A stretch of DNA of 64,000 nt from Wyeomyia smithii (GCF_029784165.1 NC_073694.1:159560995-159624994), one strand, 5' to 3'. Numbered from the stretch's first letter, positions 12,063 through 24,830 are shown. Numbers and translations are program-made. Notes: a model not told the origin generated them from the sequence alone.

Positions 12063-12464
12063 ACGATGATATATACATCAATCGAAAGCTCTTAATTTGT
12101 GGTTCACGAAAATGTAGTTTTTGTAGGCATACTTCATGATAAAATAATTAAAAAACTATTATTTAAATTTTTGAACATTGTTTACCTCTTGTTGTCAACA
12201 CCGACCGTACGCGGCGCTGGTAGACCATCAAGAGCTAAGAGATCTAGAGCATATCGCAGGGCTAGTAGCGAGTCACTTTTTAGTGACTTTGTCACTATTT
12301 TGAGCTTAGTCACTAAAAAGTCACTATTTACGCTAAAAAGTCACTAAAGTTACTAATTTACGACAAAATGGTCACTAAAGTCACTTTTTTAGCTTTAAAT
12401 GTATAAATCAACTATTGTTGTATTGCAACATACACTAAAGTCGCTTTTTACGCGGGGGATACGT

Positions 12465-12590
12465 GCCGCGTAAAAAAAGCTGCGTAAATTCCGGAATCCG
12501 CGTAAAAAACCGCGTAAATTCCGGAATCCGCGTAAAAAAACCGCGTAAATTCCGGGGTCCGCGTAAAAAACCCGCGTAAAAACCGACCCT
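12465..12590. repeat. ~32-bp tandem repeat (CCGCGTAAATTCCGG units)
   Basis: At least three consecutive units of the pattern CCGCGTAAATTCCGG followed by AATCCGCGTAAAAAA are seen, with single-base differences. It lies inside the TIR element. Confidence 0.8.
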
Positions 12591-13199
12591 AGTGTACTTT
12601 AGAAAGCCTGCTTCTCATTTACAGAATATTTGGACAGTTCGGTTTGTAAGGCATTTTTGTTCACTTATCCTGCATAGAAGTTTCATGCCAGGCAATGCTT
12701 TCAAATTTCTCATCGAAGTGCACATTGCAGAATAGTTACGAACGAATTGTCTAAGAGCTGCAAAGGAATGTAAAGGTTTATTCTACAAGCTACTCGCGTC
12801 TCTAATCAGTGTTGTGCGTGAAATTACGTTTGTAGTTTGATTTGCTTGTCTCAAATCAACTGTTCCTCTTGGTTGAAGTGGATTCAAAAATTTCGAGCTT
12901 ATATTGTGCATAGTCGTGTTTAGGTCTCAGGATTTTGCTTTCAATCGTCCGAACCCACCGGTGTTTACCAGATACCATTTCGAAATTCCATAATGATAAC
13001 CCGTTCTACGCATATTTGTCCCATGCTCCAGATCAAGCAAACGAGTGTTTAGTGGGACGAATTTGATTAGAAAATGTCAGGTGGGTAAAATATGCGGGGA
13101 AAATCATTGATGGGACAAACAGTCTTAGTATTGTTTTTGCAGATTTTCGGAGCGAACAATGCTATTTTTAATATATTTTGAAAAACCCCTCCCTTAGTT

Positions 13200-13990
13200 A
13201 GCTTAACCAACTCCAAACGCTTTTCGAAGCTGTCACAGGCGGCACGGATTCCCAGATTTCATCCCAGATTTTCTGGATAACCGCTCTAACCGCTATACAA
13301 GTTGGAGATTTTGTAAAAAAAAGTTTATTGAGTTGAGATCAGGTGAACTTAACGGCAGTTTATTTCTATTCAAAAAGTCCCTCGAATTGTCCCTATACCA
13401 ACCTTGAGTCAAGTTCGCAGTATGCGCTGATGCACCGTCTTGCTGGAACATATAGTAATTAGCTCTGAAGAGTTTTCGAAGACACGGGGTAACGTTTTTT
13501 TCCAAAACCACCGTTTTATATTAAACAGCATTAAATTCGGCGTCTTTGTAAATGAAAATCAGAGAAAGTTTACTCGCTTGCAAATTGCTCCCGAGACCAT
13601 CGCTAAAGCTGTACTCTGCAATCGAGGAACACTCCTTTAGAACTCTGAAATTCGATTCGATTGTTTTGTGTAACCAGTCACACTCCAGGACAAATAGTTT
13701 CTCATCAGAAACAATGAACTCGCGAACAGCGAGTTGTGAAAGTATCATTTTCACTCTATCGAGCCTCTTTTTCTAAAAGAATCGGCCAAAATATTGTGGA
13801 CCGATTCAATAGATATAAATAGATATTGCGGCATCCTTGCAGATCTTGGCCGACAGAATATTCAACGATCCCCCAAAGAGAATGTCTTCTTGTGTTTTTC
13901 GATGGTTTAATAAACGAAATCTCGCCTAGCTTCACACGATTTGAGATGTTTGAATATTGTGCAAGGGCAGTCACTGACCAAAAATCGTTT
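13200..13990 (-). pseudogene. Decayed mariner-type transposase
   Basis: On the minus strand, frames around 13754-13521 and 13511-13293 carry typical mariner landmarks. These are SDEKLFVLE (first catalytic D region), then FQQDGASAHTANLTQGW (second D) and PLSSPDLNSINFF (third-D region). The upstream region to about 13990 gives a diverged N-terminal half. Mariner transposases cut and paste at TA sites using a DDD triad. Several stops and frame changes separate the blocks, so it is dead. Terminal repeats were not located. Confidence 0.8.
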
Positions 13991-14428
13991 TACTACGACT
14001 TTCCGGATTTGTTACATCGCACATCAAGAACTAAATACAACTGACAGACCACCAAAACACCAATGCGTATTCGAGAGTGCATACATTCGTTCACGTACTT
14101 TCATTAACACTTATTACTCGAAAACTTGTATTCGAATATATTGAACAAGGTGTTATTGCAACCATTTCAACGTGAAATTATGATACGGATTTTAGTTCGA
14201 CTTTTTTTCTACGAGAACAAATCATTGCACATCCTATGTTCTAAAGACATAAATTTCAGATAAAATTTAATTCATTTATGGTTCAACAATAAATTTCAAA
14301 ACCCTCTTTTATATATTTTTGGTCACTATTTGGTCACTATTTAGTCTCTATTCGGTCATTATTTTAATGCAAAAAGTCACTAAAGTCACTATTATTTTAC
14401 TCCAAGTTCGCTACTAGCCCTGATATCG

Positions 14429-15620
14429 AAAACCGGTAAATCTTTGTTTGAATTCTATCATCTACCTGCGCCATCTGCACGTAACGTTTTCCAATTCGCC
14501 ATTCTCGTGTAGTGCGTATTGTTCGAGTAACGTAAAACAGATGATTTTTTCTCAGAAAGCTTTCGTGTAGCGATGAGTATGGTGAAACTAGAGATACTCA
14601 GAGGGAAAGATATGCGGTGAGCCAAACAAACTGTCAAATTGGAGCCAAACGAACAAGAAAGGTAACACCACATTGAGAGGTATTGCAATCAGGTACGAAA
14701 AAGAACGTGTTTATTTCTATACGATTTTTTGTTCTATTGCTAATGAATGAATTAAGAATGCTGTGAGTGATTTTTACTCGGAGTTCAACAAACCTAGTGT
14801 ATAGGTAACAAAATATGTGAAGGTGTATAAAATTAAACATAAAACCTTAACAGTTTTTGCGAAGCTTTCACTATTCTTAAGGACTTTCACTGTCACCACC
14901 GATTATACAAGTCGAATGTTAGTCAACATTGCGCTTTGAGAAGAGATCTGGCACCTCTGACATATGAAACCCAGTTGCCGAATTGGCGATTTTTTCACCG
15001 CGAATCGAATGTCCTCTGAGTATTTCTAGGTGAAACAGTATGTAAACAGCAGAGATACTATATGTGCAGATTTACTGCGAAATGCAAATGTTGATCAATT
15101 AGCAGATATTTGTAGTTGACAAGCCTCCGTGTGTTTTATGTAAATTTCCTCAAAATAAGTGAAGTTTTACGTAGAAATGCGAGCGTAATTTTCTCGATCT
15201 TCGGTCGAATCATTTCCGGAAATGTAGTTTTGCCGTTTACCGATTGTTTGAAAAAAAAAACCTAAATTAATACACCTAGGGGTGTGATCTGGTCTTTTTC
15301 ATACAAAATCTATTATATGTTAAAATCTATTAGCACATACGTTTTAACTCTTGGAATACATTACAGCCTGATAATAATAAAGAACAATTTTTTGTTTCGA
15401 TAGATATAATAAGATTTTGGTAACCAACTACGCAACTGTATTCGACTGTTGGGTATTTTAGAAACCGGAATGATGCCTGAAGGTCGGGAATGGGCCTTAG
15501 AACTGTAGGGAACTGTTGAAACGCATGGTAAATGCCCAAAGGTGTGTCCCTGACTAGAATTAAAATTCGATATTTTCTCGTCTCAGGAATATGCTACTAC
15601 AACTACCCCCTGAATAATAA
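14429..15620. repeat. Unassigned sequence with a short inverted pair
   Basis: CTAGAGATACTCAGAGG near 14587-14603 is matched in reverse complement by CCTCTGAGTATTTCTAG near 15012-15028. This suggests a ~440-bp inverted-repeat element between them. Nothing else was recognised here. Confidence 0.35.
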
Positions 15621-15804
15621 TGTCCGATTCATTTGAAGCGAAATCATTTTCAGAGATGGCTTGACTCAATTTTCTGAAAATTTCTCAGAAATTACTCAAC
15701 CACAAATTACCACAAATTGGATTTCGAAACCACAAATTAACCACTAAATATTGGTGTTAAAAGAATTAAAAAAAATACTTTGTCAAGCCATCTTGAAATG
15801 AGCG
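15621..15804 (-). repeat. 184-bp palindromic MITE, copy 2 (inverted)
   Basis: This is the reverse-complement partner of 11879-12062. The outer bases TGTCCGATTCATTTGAAGCG at its left match the complement of the right end of copy 1. The two copies bracket the 2.2-kb TIR element at 12.3-14.4 kb. Confidence 0.75.
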
Positions 15805-16630
15805 AAACTGGGACATTTTTTGTGGAACTGCTCAGTTAAAAAGTAATTTTAAATTATATTAAAAATGTGCAAACATATTGAAAACTTCAAAGTTTACAGA
15901 ATAGTTAACTTAAATTTTGTTTTCCTCGAATTGATGAAGATGTCACTTAGTCTAGTCTGACTAAACGGTATTAAAAACAATTCAATAACACTGGTCGACA
16001 AAAGCGAAAAAAAGTTGCCCTAAAGCTCGAAATGGTTGCCCCCAAAGGTTTTACTGCTTTTTAACCATTCCTGTTAATTTTGCTGCTTTTAGAGAATGCA
16101 GGAATGCATCAGAAGGCCGCGGAGGAATTGCTTTTCGGATTAGTCGCTTTTACGTTTGCATAGGGAAACACTCTTTGGAAAAGTTATCTTTGCTAGGGAC
16201 ACCAAAACTCACAGGAATGGTTGAAAACCTACCTACCATCTCTCATGTTTTCCAGTTCGAGCTCTAGGACAAAACTTGGATTTTGAATGATGAAAGTGCT
16301 ATGAAAGAAGGATTACTATTTTAAACATAGTTGCATTCAAACCAAAAGAATCAGTTCAGAAGTTTATTAAATTATTATTTACAAAGACATTTCGAGTTTG
16401 ACCTTTATATCATTTGTATCTATCGCGCTACTATTGCCTGCAATATAATCTGTATAAATGAATGCATCAAGATTTTAGTTTTTAACATTTTCGATTTTCT
16501 CGTCATTGTCGTTTTATCGATATCTGAATACCTACGTTACTCTCCGTCGACCAGGTAAGCACCTTGCAGATCAGCTGCTGAAGGGTACTTCGTTGGCGTA
16601 CGTTCCAACGTTACAAATCATTGTAATGCT
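15805..16630. other. Unassigned sequence
   Basis: No protein, RNA or repeat boundary was recognised. Confidence 0.4.
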
Positions 16631-16786
16631 ATGTTTCATTTAGAGACCAATTTCGTTTCGTCTCGAGAACTCGAAATCCACCTTGATTCCGTTTCGACTA
16701 ATTTGGCGAAACCGAAATTAAGGGTTAATTTCGTTTCGTTTCGTTTCGACACCAGAAAAGCCAGTTTCGCACACCCCTATACCTGC
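16631..16786. repeat. TTTCG-rich degenerate repeat
   Basis: TTTCG and CGAAA motifs recur, including three consecutive GTTTC units near 16735-16749. The stretch ends in TTTCGCACACCCC. It appears related in motif and terminus to 9974-10170. Confidence 0.5.
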
Positions 16787-17340
16787 CATACCCAACACAA
16801 CACATACCACACATACGCGTACCATGCACTATATTATACAAATACACGTACCATACACACCTGAACGAATAACGTAAAAATAATTTAACTCCATCTACCA
16901 TGAAAATATCACAACAAAACATACATATTGTATCATAAACCATACCATACAAATACCATTACGCACATGAACTGCTCATAAATGCATAACAATCCCATGA
17001 AATTTCCCATCACTTCCATGCCTGTGCTGTGCTCTTGAAAATTCACATGAAAAATCTATGCTTGCAGCTAAATTGATGAAAAATACAGAAATTTTGGTCA
17101 GTTCCCTGTTATAAATAAACGCAAAACAAGCTCAAAGCTGAAAATAACTAGTATAAAATTATAGTCACTATCATTTATAAGCCTTTACTTCGGATGAATG
17201 CATTTTTTTATTTTCGGTTTTTGATTGAATCAATAGGAAGAAAAAATTGCAATGGGCTACCTGCGTCTTCTGCGTTTTACTCAGTTTATATTAACATACA
17301 CATGCTGCACGCGCGCATTATACACACACACGCGCTATGT
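16787..17340. other. Low-complexity CA-rich sequence, no gene
   Basis: Runs of ACACAAC, ACATACC and similar words extend to about 16860. The rest is unassigned AT-rich DNA. Confidence 0.5.
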
Positions 17341-17344
17341 ATCA

Positions 17345-17734
17345 AACACTATAGCTACACAAATTACTATCGACAGCATCCAAACGGCTTTCAAGTCTTC
17401 CAATGGTCCTTTCCAGCGGCTTCCAGTGGTCCCTAGTGCCGGTCACGTCCAGTTTCGGGTTGTATTCCCACAACGATATCTGAATTAGATATCCACTGGT
17501 GGGGTCCATTTCAGACCGAAGGAAAGCCGAACTTTTCGCCTTGACGGTCGACCAGGGAATGAGCTTCTCCCCATGCTTAATGTCCTTTGATAGCGTCAGT
17601 ATGGAAAACGCGGGTGATTGGGGGAAGAACCAATTACATGGAAGCATCTCTGCTTGCTTTCCACGACGCTTACGTCGGATGATAAATGTGATGCCAATTG
17701 GCTGATAACTGCTGAATGCGTGAAACCATTTCGT
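17345..17734 (-). pseudogene. Coding-like fragment of unknown family
   Basis: The minus strand is open for 130 codons with no stop and a composition unlike the AT-rich surroundings. It has a basic stretch (RRKRRGKQ) near its start, then a segment with SPAFSILTLSKD, an IPWSTVKAK block, a DPTSGYLIQISLWEYNP block, and a C-terminal IGRLESRLDAV helix that could be a short coiled coil. There is no ATG near the upstream stop (complement of 17735-17737). Another minus frame upstream (17855-17670) carries IDEMVSRIQQL and may be the same gene after a frameshift. I do not recognise the family. A transposable-element protein or an endogenous viral fragment are both possible. Confidence 0.4.
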
Positions 17735-17859
17735 CTATGTTTTTGAAGTCTGCGTTAGCGAATGGAAAATGTATGTGGATATTATATCTTGGAACTTTTC
17801 TGAAATTTTCACGAAGTAGTAAGAAAATGGTAAGTAAAATTATCATTTTATACAAATCT

Positions 17860-20436
17860 TGTATATTTTAGCTAAAGACAGTTTTTACTTTGAGAAATTA
17901 GAGGAAATATTCTCCTTAAAATATTTAATGAAATACGATTTGATATATGTATTTATCTGTTTTTATTATCTTAAATATTGCGAAAAATGGAGGTGTTAAA
18001 TATACAGACCCTGTTCGATTTTGACAACACCCATGATTTCTTTGCGATTTATTGAGTGACCTCTAGCGACCAAAACGCTCGGTAATGGGCCACTTTGTGG
18101 ATTTCAAGTCGTTATTGGTTTCGCCTGATGAGAATAAGCCAGGAGTATCCGGAACACAACCGGGACAAACCTGCTTGTGGTTCTAAGTATTGCATTGATC
18201 ATGGCCATTATATTACAAGAATATGTTCTGGCCATAAATCCGAAACTGGTTGACCAATAGCGGTTATCCTCATCGGCAACAAAAAACCATAATACCTTGC
18301 TTTTAGACAAGACAAAAAAACTGCAAAAAACGAACTGCCTAACCAGGACGGGGCTTGTATCGTTACAATTTTCAACAACCCCGAACCTCCCATTGACCCA
18401 GAAGACAAAAGTACGTTATGAAAATACAGGAAAAAAACTTCGGATAATCGAGCCCCAGATAATCGAGTCCGACCTGTATTTCCATATAATTTTGGAATTT
18501 TGACATTGTATCCGAATTTATTGAACACGGTGTAGTTGATTTCCGATTCTTCGCAATCGCAAATGAAACTGCTTAAAAGTTATTGAATGACAGTTCGCCC
18601 ATGTACCAACTGTAGTTTGACACTAGAGAAATTTTTCGAAACTTACAAGCAATCTGTTTCAATTTTCATTACCAATCAACGCAACATCCATTCGGATATA
18701 CTAGAGTTTTACCCTTGTAACGAGCTGTCATATTCTGACGAATATTTCACGCGCATCGTGCACTATCGAGCTGTAAAATTTGCCGAGATTCCAACCAAAA
18801 TTATTGCCACAGTTCCTTTGGTGACAATGAGGTATATACAGGTAGACAGGTAGAGTAGACATTTGTCTGTATTGGCAGCTAAAAAAAGGCAAAAAACACG
18901 TGCTTTTGGGTGTGGCGTAGATCTCGGTTAACGAGCAAATGCCATTTGTAACGGTATTCTGCATTGTTTAATAGCGCAGGAAGGCATTTAAATCTCCGTA
19001 CCATTGCATATTCCATTGCTTTGATAAAGCGAAAATGAAAATCAAACTGTAAGCGTTGTCAAAATTAAACGCCCAAATTGATCCAGGAGCGGACTTTCTA
19101 GAGTCGGTTTTCTCGGGGTAGTATTTTTACAATCCATCACTAGTGGCGTAATGCCATTGTGCAGTTTTCAAACCGGATTTCTGAAATTATAAATCCATTT
19201 TGTTCACAGAACAAAACTCAGAGTAATAAATTTTTAGATAATTAGAAACAGTGAAAATCAGCAAACACGTTTTTACTGTGACTGACGGATGACTTGACTT
19301 TCTCTTTGTTTACGAATAATGAAAAACGAAGGAAGAGAGAATGAACATTGCATGGAAGTGAACTAATCTCTTGTCATGGTTACACTCAAAGTATATTAAA
19401 AATATATGGTATTATACTTATACGTTGAGCTCCTAGCCCTCCCTGGTAGCTCAACATTTTCGAAACAAAACAATGAAACTGTTTATTCCGCACTGTCACT
19501 TCGATTCGAACAGTTTCATTTTTACTTGATTCCTTCCGGCTGCTGTCGTCGAATCACTTCTTTCTCTTTTTTCTGTCTCTTGTTCATCGGATCGTTTCAA
19601 AACTGATGACTATTTTAATTGACGGAGAGAGTGACGAAAAGAGAGACTCTCTCCTTTCCTTCAGCATCTCAATTGAAACTAGCACCGCATCGCGTCGTTT
19701 GATGATAGTTTTCTAATACCGCAAGCCGCAGTTAAAACGGCAATTGCATCCAATACAAATGTGACGCAAATTACGATTAAAATTTCGGAATTTTTTTCGC
19801 TGTTGATCACTGGCGCTGCGTACCACTTCGGATTGTTAAACTGGTTTTGGTGTTCTCCGTTTTATATCGTCACGTTTTTTTTCTCCCTCGCCCATATATT
19901 GGCGCGATGTACTTTGTGGAAGCCCCATTGTCACTTTCGATTGAGAATCGTCATGTGAGAGTGACAGTGATAATCTTTTCTTTCAATTGAATCGCATTTG
20001 TATCAGTTTCTAGCCCTTCAGTTGTCAAACTCAAAGCAAGAGCTTCCGAGTAGTTTTCATGTGACTCACGAATAGCTTGAGAATGATACAAATACTTTTC
20101 AATTGAAAGCAACGGGTCCAAGCGTCACTACAACCTGATAATTGTCAATTGAAAATGAGTTTGTCAGGCTCTGCTTGCTACAATGTTCCTGTGGTAGCAA
20201 GAAAAAGACAAAAGCTAAAAAAAAATCATGCAGTTCTTCTAGATATTTATGGAATTTGAACATCTATGATTTAAAAGTGAATCACGATCATCTCGAATCG
20301 TGACAGCTACGCTGAGCAGGGACTGACCACCAGACTGTATAAACATAATGGATTTCGATGAGAATTATCGGAATGAAAACTTGAACAACGAGCTAAGTAA
20401 TGTCAACATGGAATGTTGGCCTGTCACCCCGGACGA
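17860..20436. other. Mostly unassigned, scattered short repeats
   Basis: Near 18003 there is CTGTTCGATTTTGACAACAC, similar to the end of the MITE at 26.5 kb. At 18430-18475 a GGATAATCGAG motif is repeated twice. At 19326-19366 a ~40-bp string beginning AACGAAGGAAGAGAGAATG recurs in modified form at 53669. At 19.6-20.2 kb several TTTCAATTGAA palindromes occur. None defines a gene. Confidence 0.4.
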
Positions 20437-20670
20437 ACACATACGATTCGCATAGATTCTCTAGGATTCCTCACATTGGATTCGTGAGCGTCCTTGAAAA
20501 GGATTCCTGAAAAAAGGATCCTCAGGAATGCCCTGTATATGGCTCTAGGATTCTTGAATAAGAATCGTGAGTGGGAATCCTCCGGATCGTGTTTGCGATT
20601 CCTTTCATGATTCCGTCACCGTGTTAATCGGTATCCTAGGGATTCTTACTCAGGATTCTCTGCGTGTTAG
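20437..20670. repeat. GGATTC-rich degenerate repeat
   Basis: GGATTC, GATTCT and GAATCC recur about every 15-25 bases on both strands. The ends have AACACATACGATTC at the left and TCTCTGCGTGTTA at the right, weakly inverted to each other, so it may be a decayed MITE. Confidence 0.5.
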
Positions 20671-23600
20671 TAATGGACTGTTCTTTCTAGCTGTTCCGAT
20701 TTACTTGAGATAAAGAAAGTTGTTCCTAAAGAGTTGGTACTATAAAAATCTAAGAAATATTCTCTATTACTTTAGACTACTTTCTATTCATTGTTTAATA
20801 AAGTTAGCAAATCGTGAGTCGTTCATTCACGTTACGATTTTCCTCATCTTCTTCTGGCACCGTTCCAATGATTTGTTTGCTGTTTTTCTCAGACGTGCCG
20901 ATTGTGAATGGGAACATTTTTTGTGTTTATATGTACACCTTGTCCAAAAAACTCAAACCATTTCGTTTCAGCTTTCAGATTACTAGGAAGCGATGAAAAC
21001 TAGCTTGGTTACCCCAAGAGGTCTACTCTAGTCTGTCTACTTCTGCATAGTACTTCGATATGGTTCTACAATTAAACAAGCTAGTGAGCTCAAATCAAAA
21101 TCATACCAACAATTACAAACTTCACCACTAGTTGATGTACTGGTACGTTATTCTTATTCTCATTGTTGTTTTAAGAAAATCAACACAGAGTATCAACTCA
21201 AAATAAAATAAAGTTTTAATAACTCAAAAAAAAATTGAAGAAATTCCTTATCTAACATGATAGAGTTTGTGAGAATAATCTGACAGGTGAAAATGTACTT
21301 TTTGTATACTTTGGGCTACATTAACATTTATGGTGGCTGTTTTTCAGTTTTATGCAAAAGCCATGGAGAATATTCGTACTGTTTTGATACGTGTAGCTTT
21401 GAAAAAATCAAGAAAACCAACCTTTTTTGATACAACAAAAGTACTGTAAACAATAGTAATTTTCAAAGAAATAGTTATTAGGTATCACATTTAATAATGA
21501 TTTATTAAAATTGATCACTCGGTTTTTAAGATTCTGTTCATCATTTCGATACGTCTACCACTGTGACTGCGACACCCATTCATAAATTTCTGAAGTTGTA
21601 ATTAAATATAAGTGTGATTTCTCACTTCTCCGTTTTCTCGTTTTCGACAAACGAATGCAACAGACCAGATAATAACACCCGCACCGGAACCCACATAAGG
21701 GGGTATCATCTTAAGAACGTATTTGTTTTTCGATTTTTATTCCAAACAATCTGTTTCGAACAAATGTTTCTGGCGGTGAATATAACCCATTCAAGAAAGT
21801 TATGAAAGAAGATAGCTAGATTTGATTGTGTCCCAAGGACAAGGCACCTGTTTTATCTGTGTTATTATTCTTCAACTATTCCAACATTGAAATCCCTTTC
21901 AGCGGGCACCCCTTCTAATAAACAAAGATAAGACGACATCAACCGTTTGTACTATTCCAACCACTGTGTGATATGATTCCAAGATTAGGAATAAGTCAAA
22001 AGCAGAGGATCATGAAGCACGGAAGTTGATGCCGACTTCAGTGTCTCATTCATGCCATTCCCGAGTCGCCTTATACGGCCGGAGCCGGTGGTTGTTTATG
22101 ACCCGTGCCCGCCTTCGCTTCCCCCGTGCCCGGCCAGAGGGCTATACCGACTCTTTCTCTAGCGGACCGTATTGTTTTATGGCACTCCAATTGCGATGGA
22201 GAAGCCGGCAGCGGATGTTGCATTTTTTACAAGCCATTTGAATTGTCAAGGATGCGCTTTGCATTCAACTGCAGCACTTGCTGTGAATTGGATATGCATC
22301 CTATTCGCGTGTCCATAGCACCCCGTCGGCAAAGTCACACGAAGCTCTGGGAAGGGTGTTTATTAGCTGCACCGTTTGATGAGAGTAATCCATTTGGTTG
22401 GCTCCAGCAGTAGAAGGTGCCTCCGCAACCGGCGGCGCCGGTGTTCTTTTAAGTGGCATTCTTAGTTTTCCGTAGAGTCCAAGTACGGGAAACAGAGTCG
22501 CTTTTAAGCAATTGGAAATTCGACTCTTGCTTTTCATTGTACCTAGCAGTTTTGGCCATCAGTTTTCGTGTCGAATATTTAATGAACTAGGATGAACCAT
22601 AGTCTAGGAAACAAAAACATCTGAAGTGCTTTTTTACCGAATTGCAACTTTGTTTCATGCATAGCAAAACATCAAACAATGTCGTGTCGGCGGATATAAA
22701 TCAGACGAAATAATCCCTGCCTCCCAACACAACACAACAATTGGTCTGGTAGTGCAAGGATTGCCAATTATGCATTCGCTTTTTGAAATCCACAGAAGCC
22801 CGATACTTTGATGGACCATTTTCCTTTTCCGTTCTACAGGCACCGCATGCACCGGGAAACAATTACACAGTACGATCGCCGCTTCACAAAGCCAAATGAC
22901 ACAAGCGTTTCCGGTTGTTTGCTATTCACCACATGCTTTCCCATTCACTAAAGTGTGGCTCCCGAAAAACTCTAGCAAGGCAATCGTCGTCGTCGTCATC
23001 TCGAACCACAGGTTCTAATTGGCACCCATTAAGAGACTTGCATTATGACAGATTGCCATCCGTTTCCCGGCTCGACAGAGCTCTCGGAGGGTGATGAATT
23101 TGTCCTCAAGCATGGGCTGAAGACTTTCCATGTGCACCGGCCAAATGTGACCCAGAGTCACCAAAGCATTCACTTTTCGTTTTCCGGGAGCAAGTGTTGA
23201 CTCTGCTTAAATCTCCTTTAAAAATTCATCGTTTCCACCTACTTTTCACCATTTATCATTATAGTAGTCCGCATTCTACAGCATCGTTGTGTATGGTGCC
23301 AGCAAGATCTTTTTTCTTCTGCATCCAGGATGTGATGCTGTTTATCCTTTCGCTCAGCTTGCGTGCATATCTTTTACGTCGAGTGCAATCCATAGCAGCA
23401 TTCCGTTTTGTCAAGGTGTACGAAGAGTGTGTTCATCATCAGCAGCAACGCCATCAACCTCGTCATGTGGCAATGCTATTGCCATCCTATCACCATGTAG
23501 GTACGCTATACAGGAAATATTTGCCTGCCGTCCAACACTCTCACCGATATTGGACAGGTGCAGTCGACGATGTGTTGCTCAGCAGAAGACGGAAGAACAT

Positions 23601-24149
23601 GTCCAATTTTCCCGGCACTCTTCAACGATGATGACGGTGACGGAAAAGACGTTTTCGTTGTGGGGCTTTTCATCCGATCGGTAGCCAGATTATTTTCAGG
23701 GAACACAGTTATTACCTTCCCCCGTTGGCTGATGTGAAACCTTTGACAGGGCAAAGCGTAACCAGACTTGGGAGAAAAAGTTGCGGCTTTAAGCCGTACT
23801 CCAGATGAAACTTTGGGGCACCGCAAAACAGTGACAGCAGCGTAGCGGCCGCATTGAGAGTGATTGCCTCGTCATTCGTCTGAATTTTCGTGATTTATAG
23901 CATGATGAAGGTTACTGTGGGCTGCTGCTGTATGTCATCTGGGTGGGAGGTTCTTTACATAGAATGACTTTGACGAGCAGACAATTTGTAGAATTCATTG
24001 GTAAAATTAGGCTGGTAGTAAGCACGGAGGACTAATGGAAAACCTTGTCGAAGAAATTGAAGTTGAAAATTTCATTAATTTTCAGAAATTATTATTCAGC
24101 AATGGAAAGAAAATATGTTATAACCAGTATGAATATTGCATCGACAACA
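20671..24149. other. Long stretch without recognised genes or repeats
   Basis: The part at 22.0-23.9 kb is GC-richer and gives many overlapping open frames on both strands, up to ~145 codons (23194-23631). They compete with one another and none shows a family motif. Short CGTCGTCGTCGTC runs are present near 22985. I support no gene here. It may be unique-sequence host DNA. Confidence 0.4.
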
Positions 24150-24604
24150 CAGTCATGTATGAAAGATAGAGATTATAAAAGGATAAAAACCATAGGAACG
24201 ATGAAAATAATAACAGAGACAAAATGATAATAATGGATAAAATATGAAAAAAAAAATGAAAATAACATGAAATACTAAACATGACTCTAAATCTCTCAGA
24301 TGGTCTCGAGGTACGACGATGGGCTAACAAGCCAGTCGTCGTAGGTTCGTGTCTCAACTCGGGGGAAACTGTTAGTGTCAGTAGATTCGCAGTGCTAGCC
24401 TCGCAATTGTCTAGTTCACTAAACAGTTGGCTGCGAAGTCTATGTATTGATAAACAAAAGATCGAGTTCCGAATCGGAATGTAGCACCAAGGCTTTGTTT
24501 TCACTAAACATGACAGAAATGATAAAAATGATACAAACGAAACGAAAAATCGCATTCAATCCAATGGCTACGCAATGTATACCCTTCAAATAACCACAGA
24601 CGAA
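24150..24604. repeat. Short A-rich degenerate tract split by a SINE
   Basis: On both sides of the SINE at 24286-24502 the plus strand shows A-rich words such as AAAATGATAATAATGG and AAATGATAAAAATGATAC. They resemble the large tract at 26651-31410. Confidence 0.5.
24286..24502 (+). mobile_element. tRNA-derived SINE (type B), second copy
   Basis: The head contains TGGTCTCGAGGTACGACG (A-box region, 24301-24318) and GGTTCGTGTCT (B-box region, 24344-24354). The body matches the copy at 8594-8811. It is flanked by a 12-bp perfect direct repeat, ACTAAACATGAC, at 24274-24285 and 24503-24514, which is a clear target-site duplication. The 3' end is GGCTTTGTTTTC. Confidence 0.85.
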
Positions 24605-24766
24605 TAAATGATATTGAAGTGTCCTCGCTGGTTTAGCACGACTGAACGACACAGGCTTACTAATGTGGAAACATTAGAAAATATGTCAAACAATATTAGC
24701 GATAAGTTCCGACAAAAATCGTTGCAATTCTCAATTACAACGATTAGCTCACTTTATAGTCGATAA
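24605..24766 (+). pseudogene. Juan-like ORF2 C-terminal fragment
   Basis: The plus strand encodes the last ~50 codons of a jockey/Juan-type ORF2. A PRWFSTTE..HRLTNVETLENMSN segment (shown in part) leads to KFRQKSLQFSITTISSLY and a TAA at 24764-24766. It corresponds to the terminal segment of the fragment at 9.36-9.64 kb but lies on the opposite strand. All catalytic parts are missing. Confidence 0.8.
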
Positions 24767-24830
24767 GATAGAAGTAATATAAGGTTAAGGTTTAATTTCA
24801 AATTCATTTATTTTTTTCTTCTCCTATAGT

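Larger units (their letters stand above)
12257..14422. mobile_element. 2.2-kb TIR element, hAT-like ends, holding a mariner relic
   Basis: The two ends share a perfect 15-bp terminal inverted repeat, CAGGGCTAGTAGCGA, starting at 12257 and ending at 14422. ATATCG directly abuts both ends (12251-12256 and 14423-14428). Subterminal copies of AGTGACTTT/AAAGTCACT crowd both ends, as in many hAT elements. hAT transposases normally give an 8-bp duplication, so the 6-bp match leaves the superfamily open. No transposase of its own was recognised. The only protein remnant inside is the mariner relic, probably an insertion. Confidence 0.7.

Noticed and set aside
23194..23684. Two long overlapping plus-strand open frames and a minus one
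   Set aside because: The frames compete in the same GC-richer stretch, one lacks an ATG at its start and none shows a family motif.
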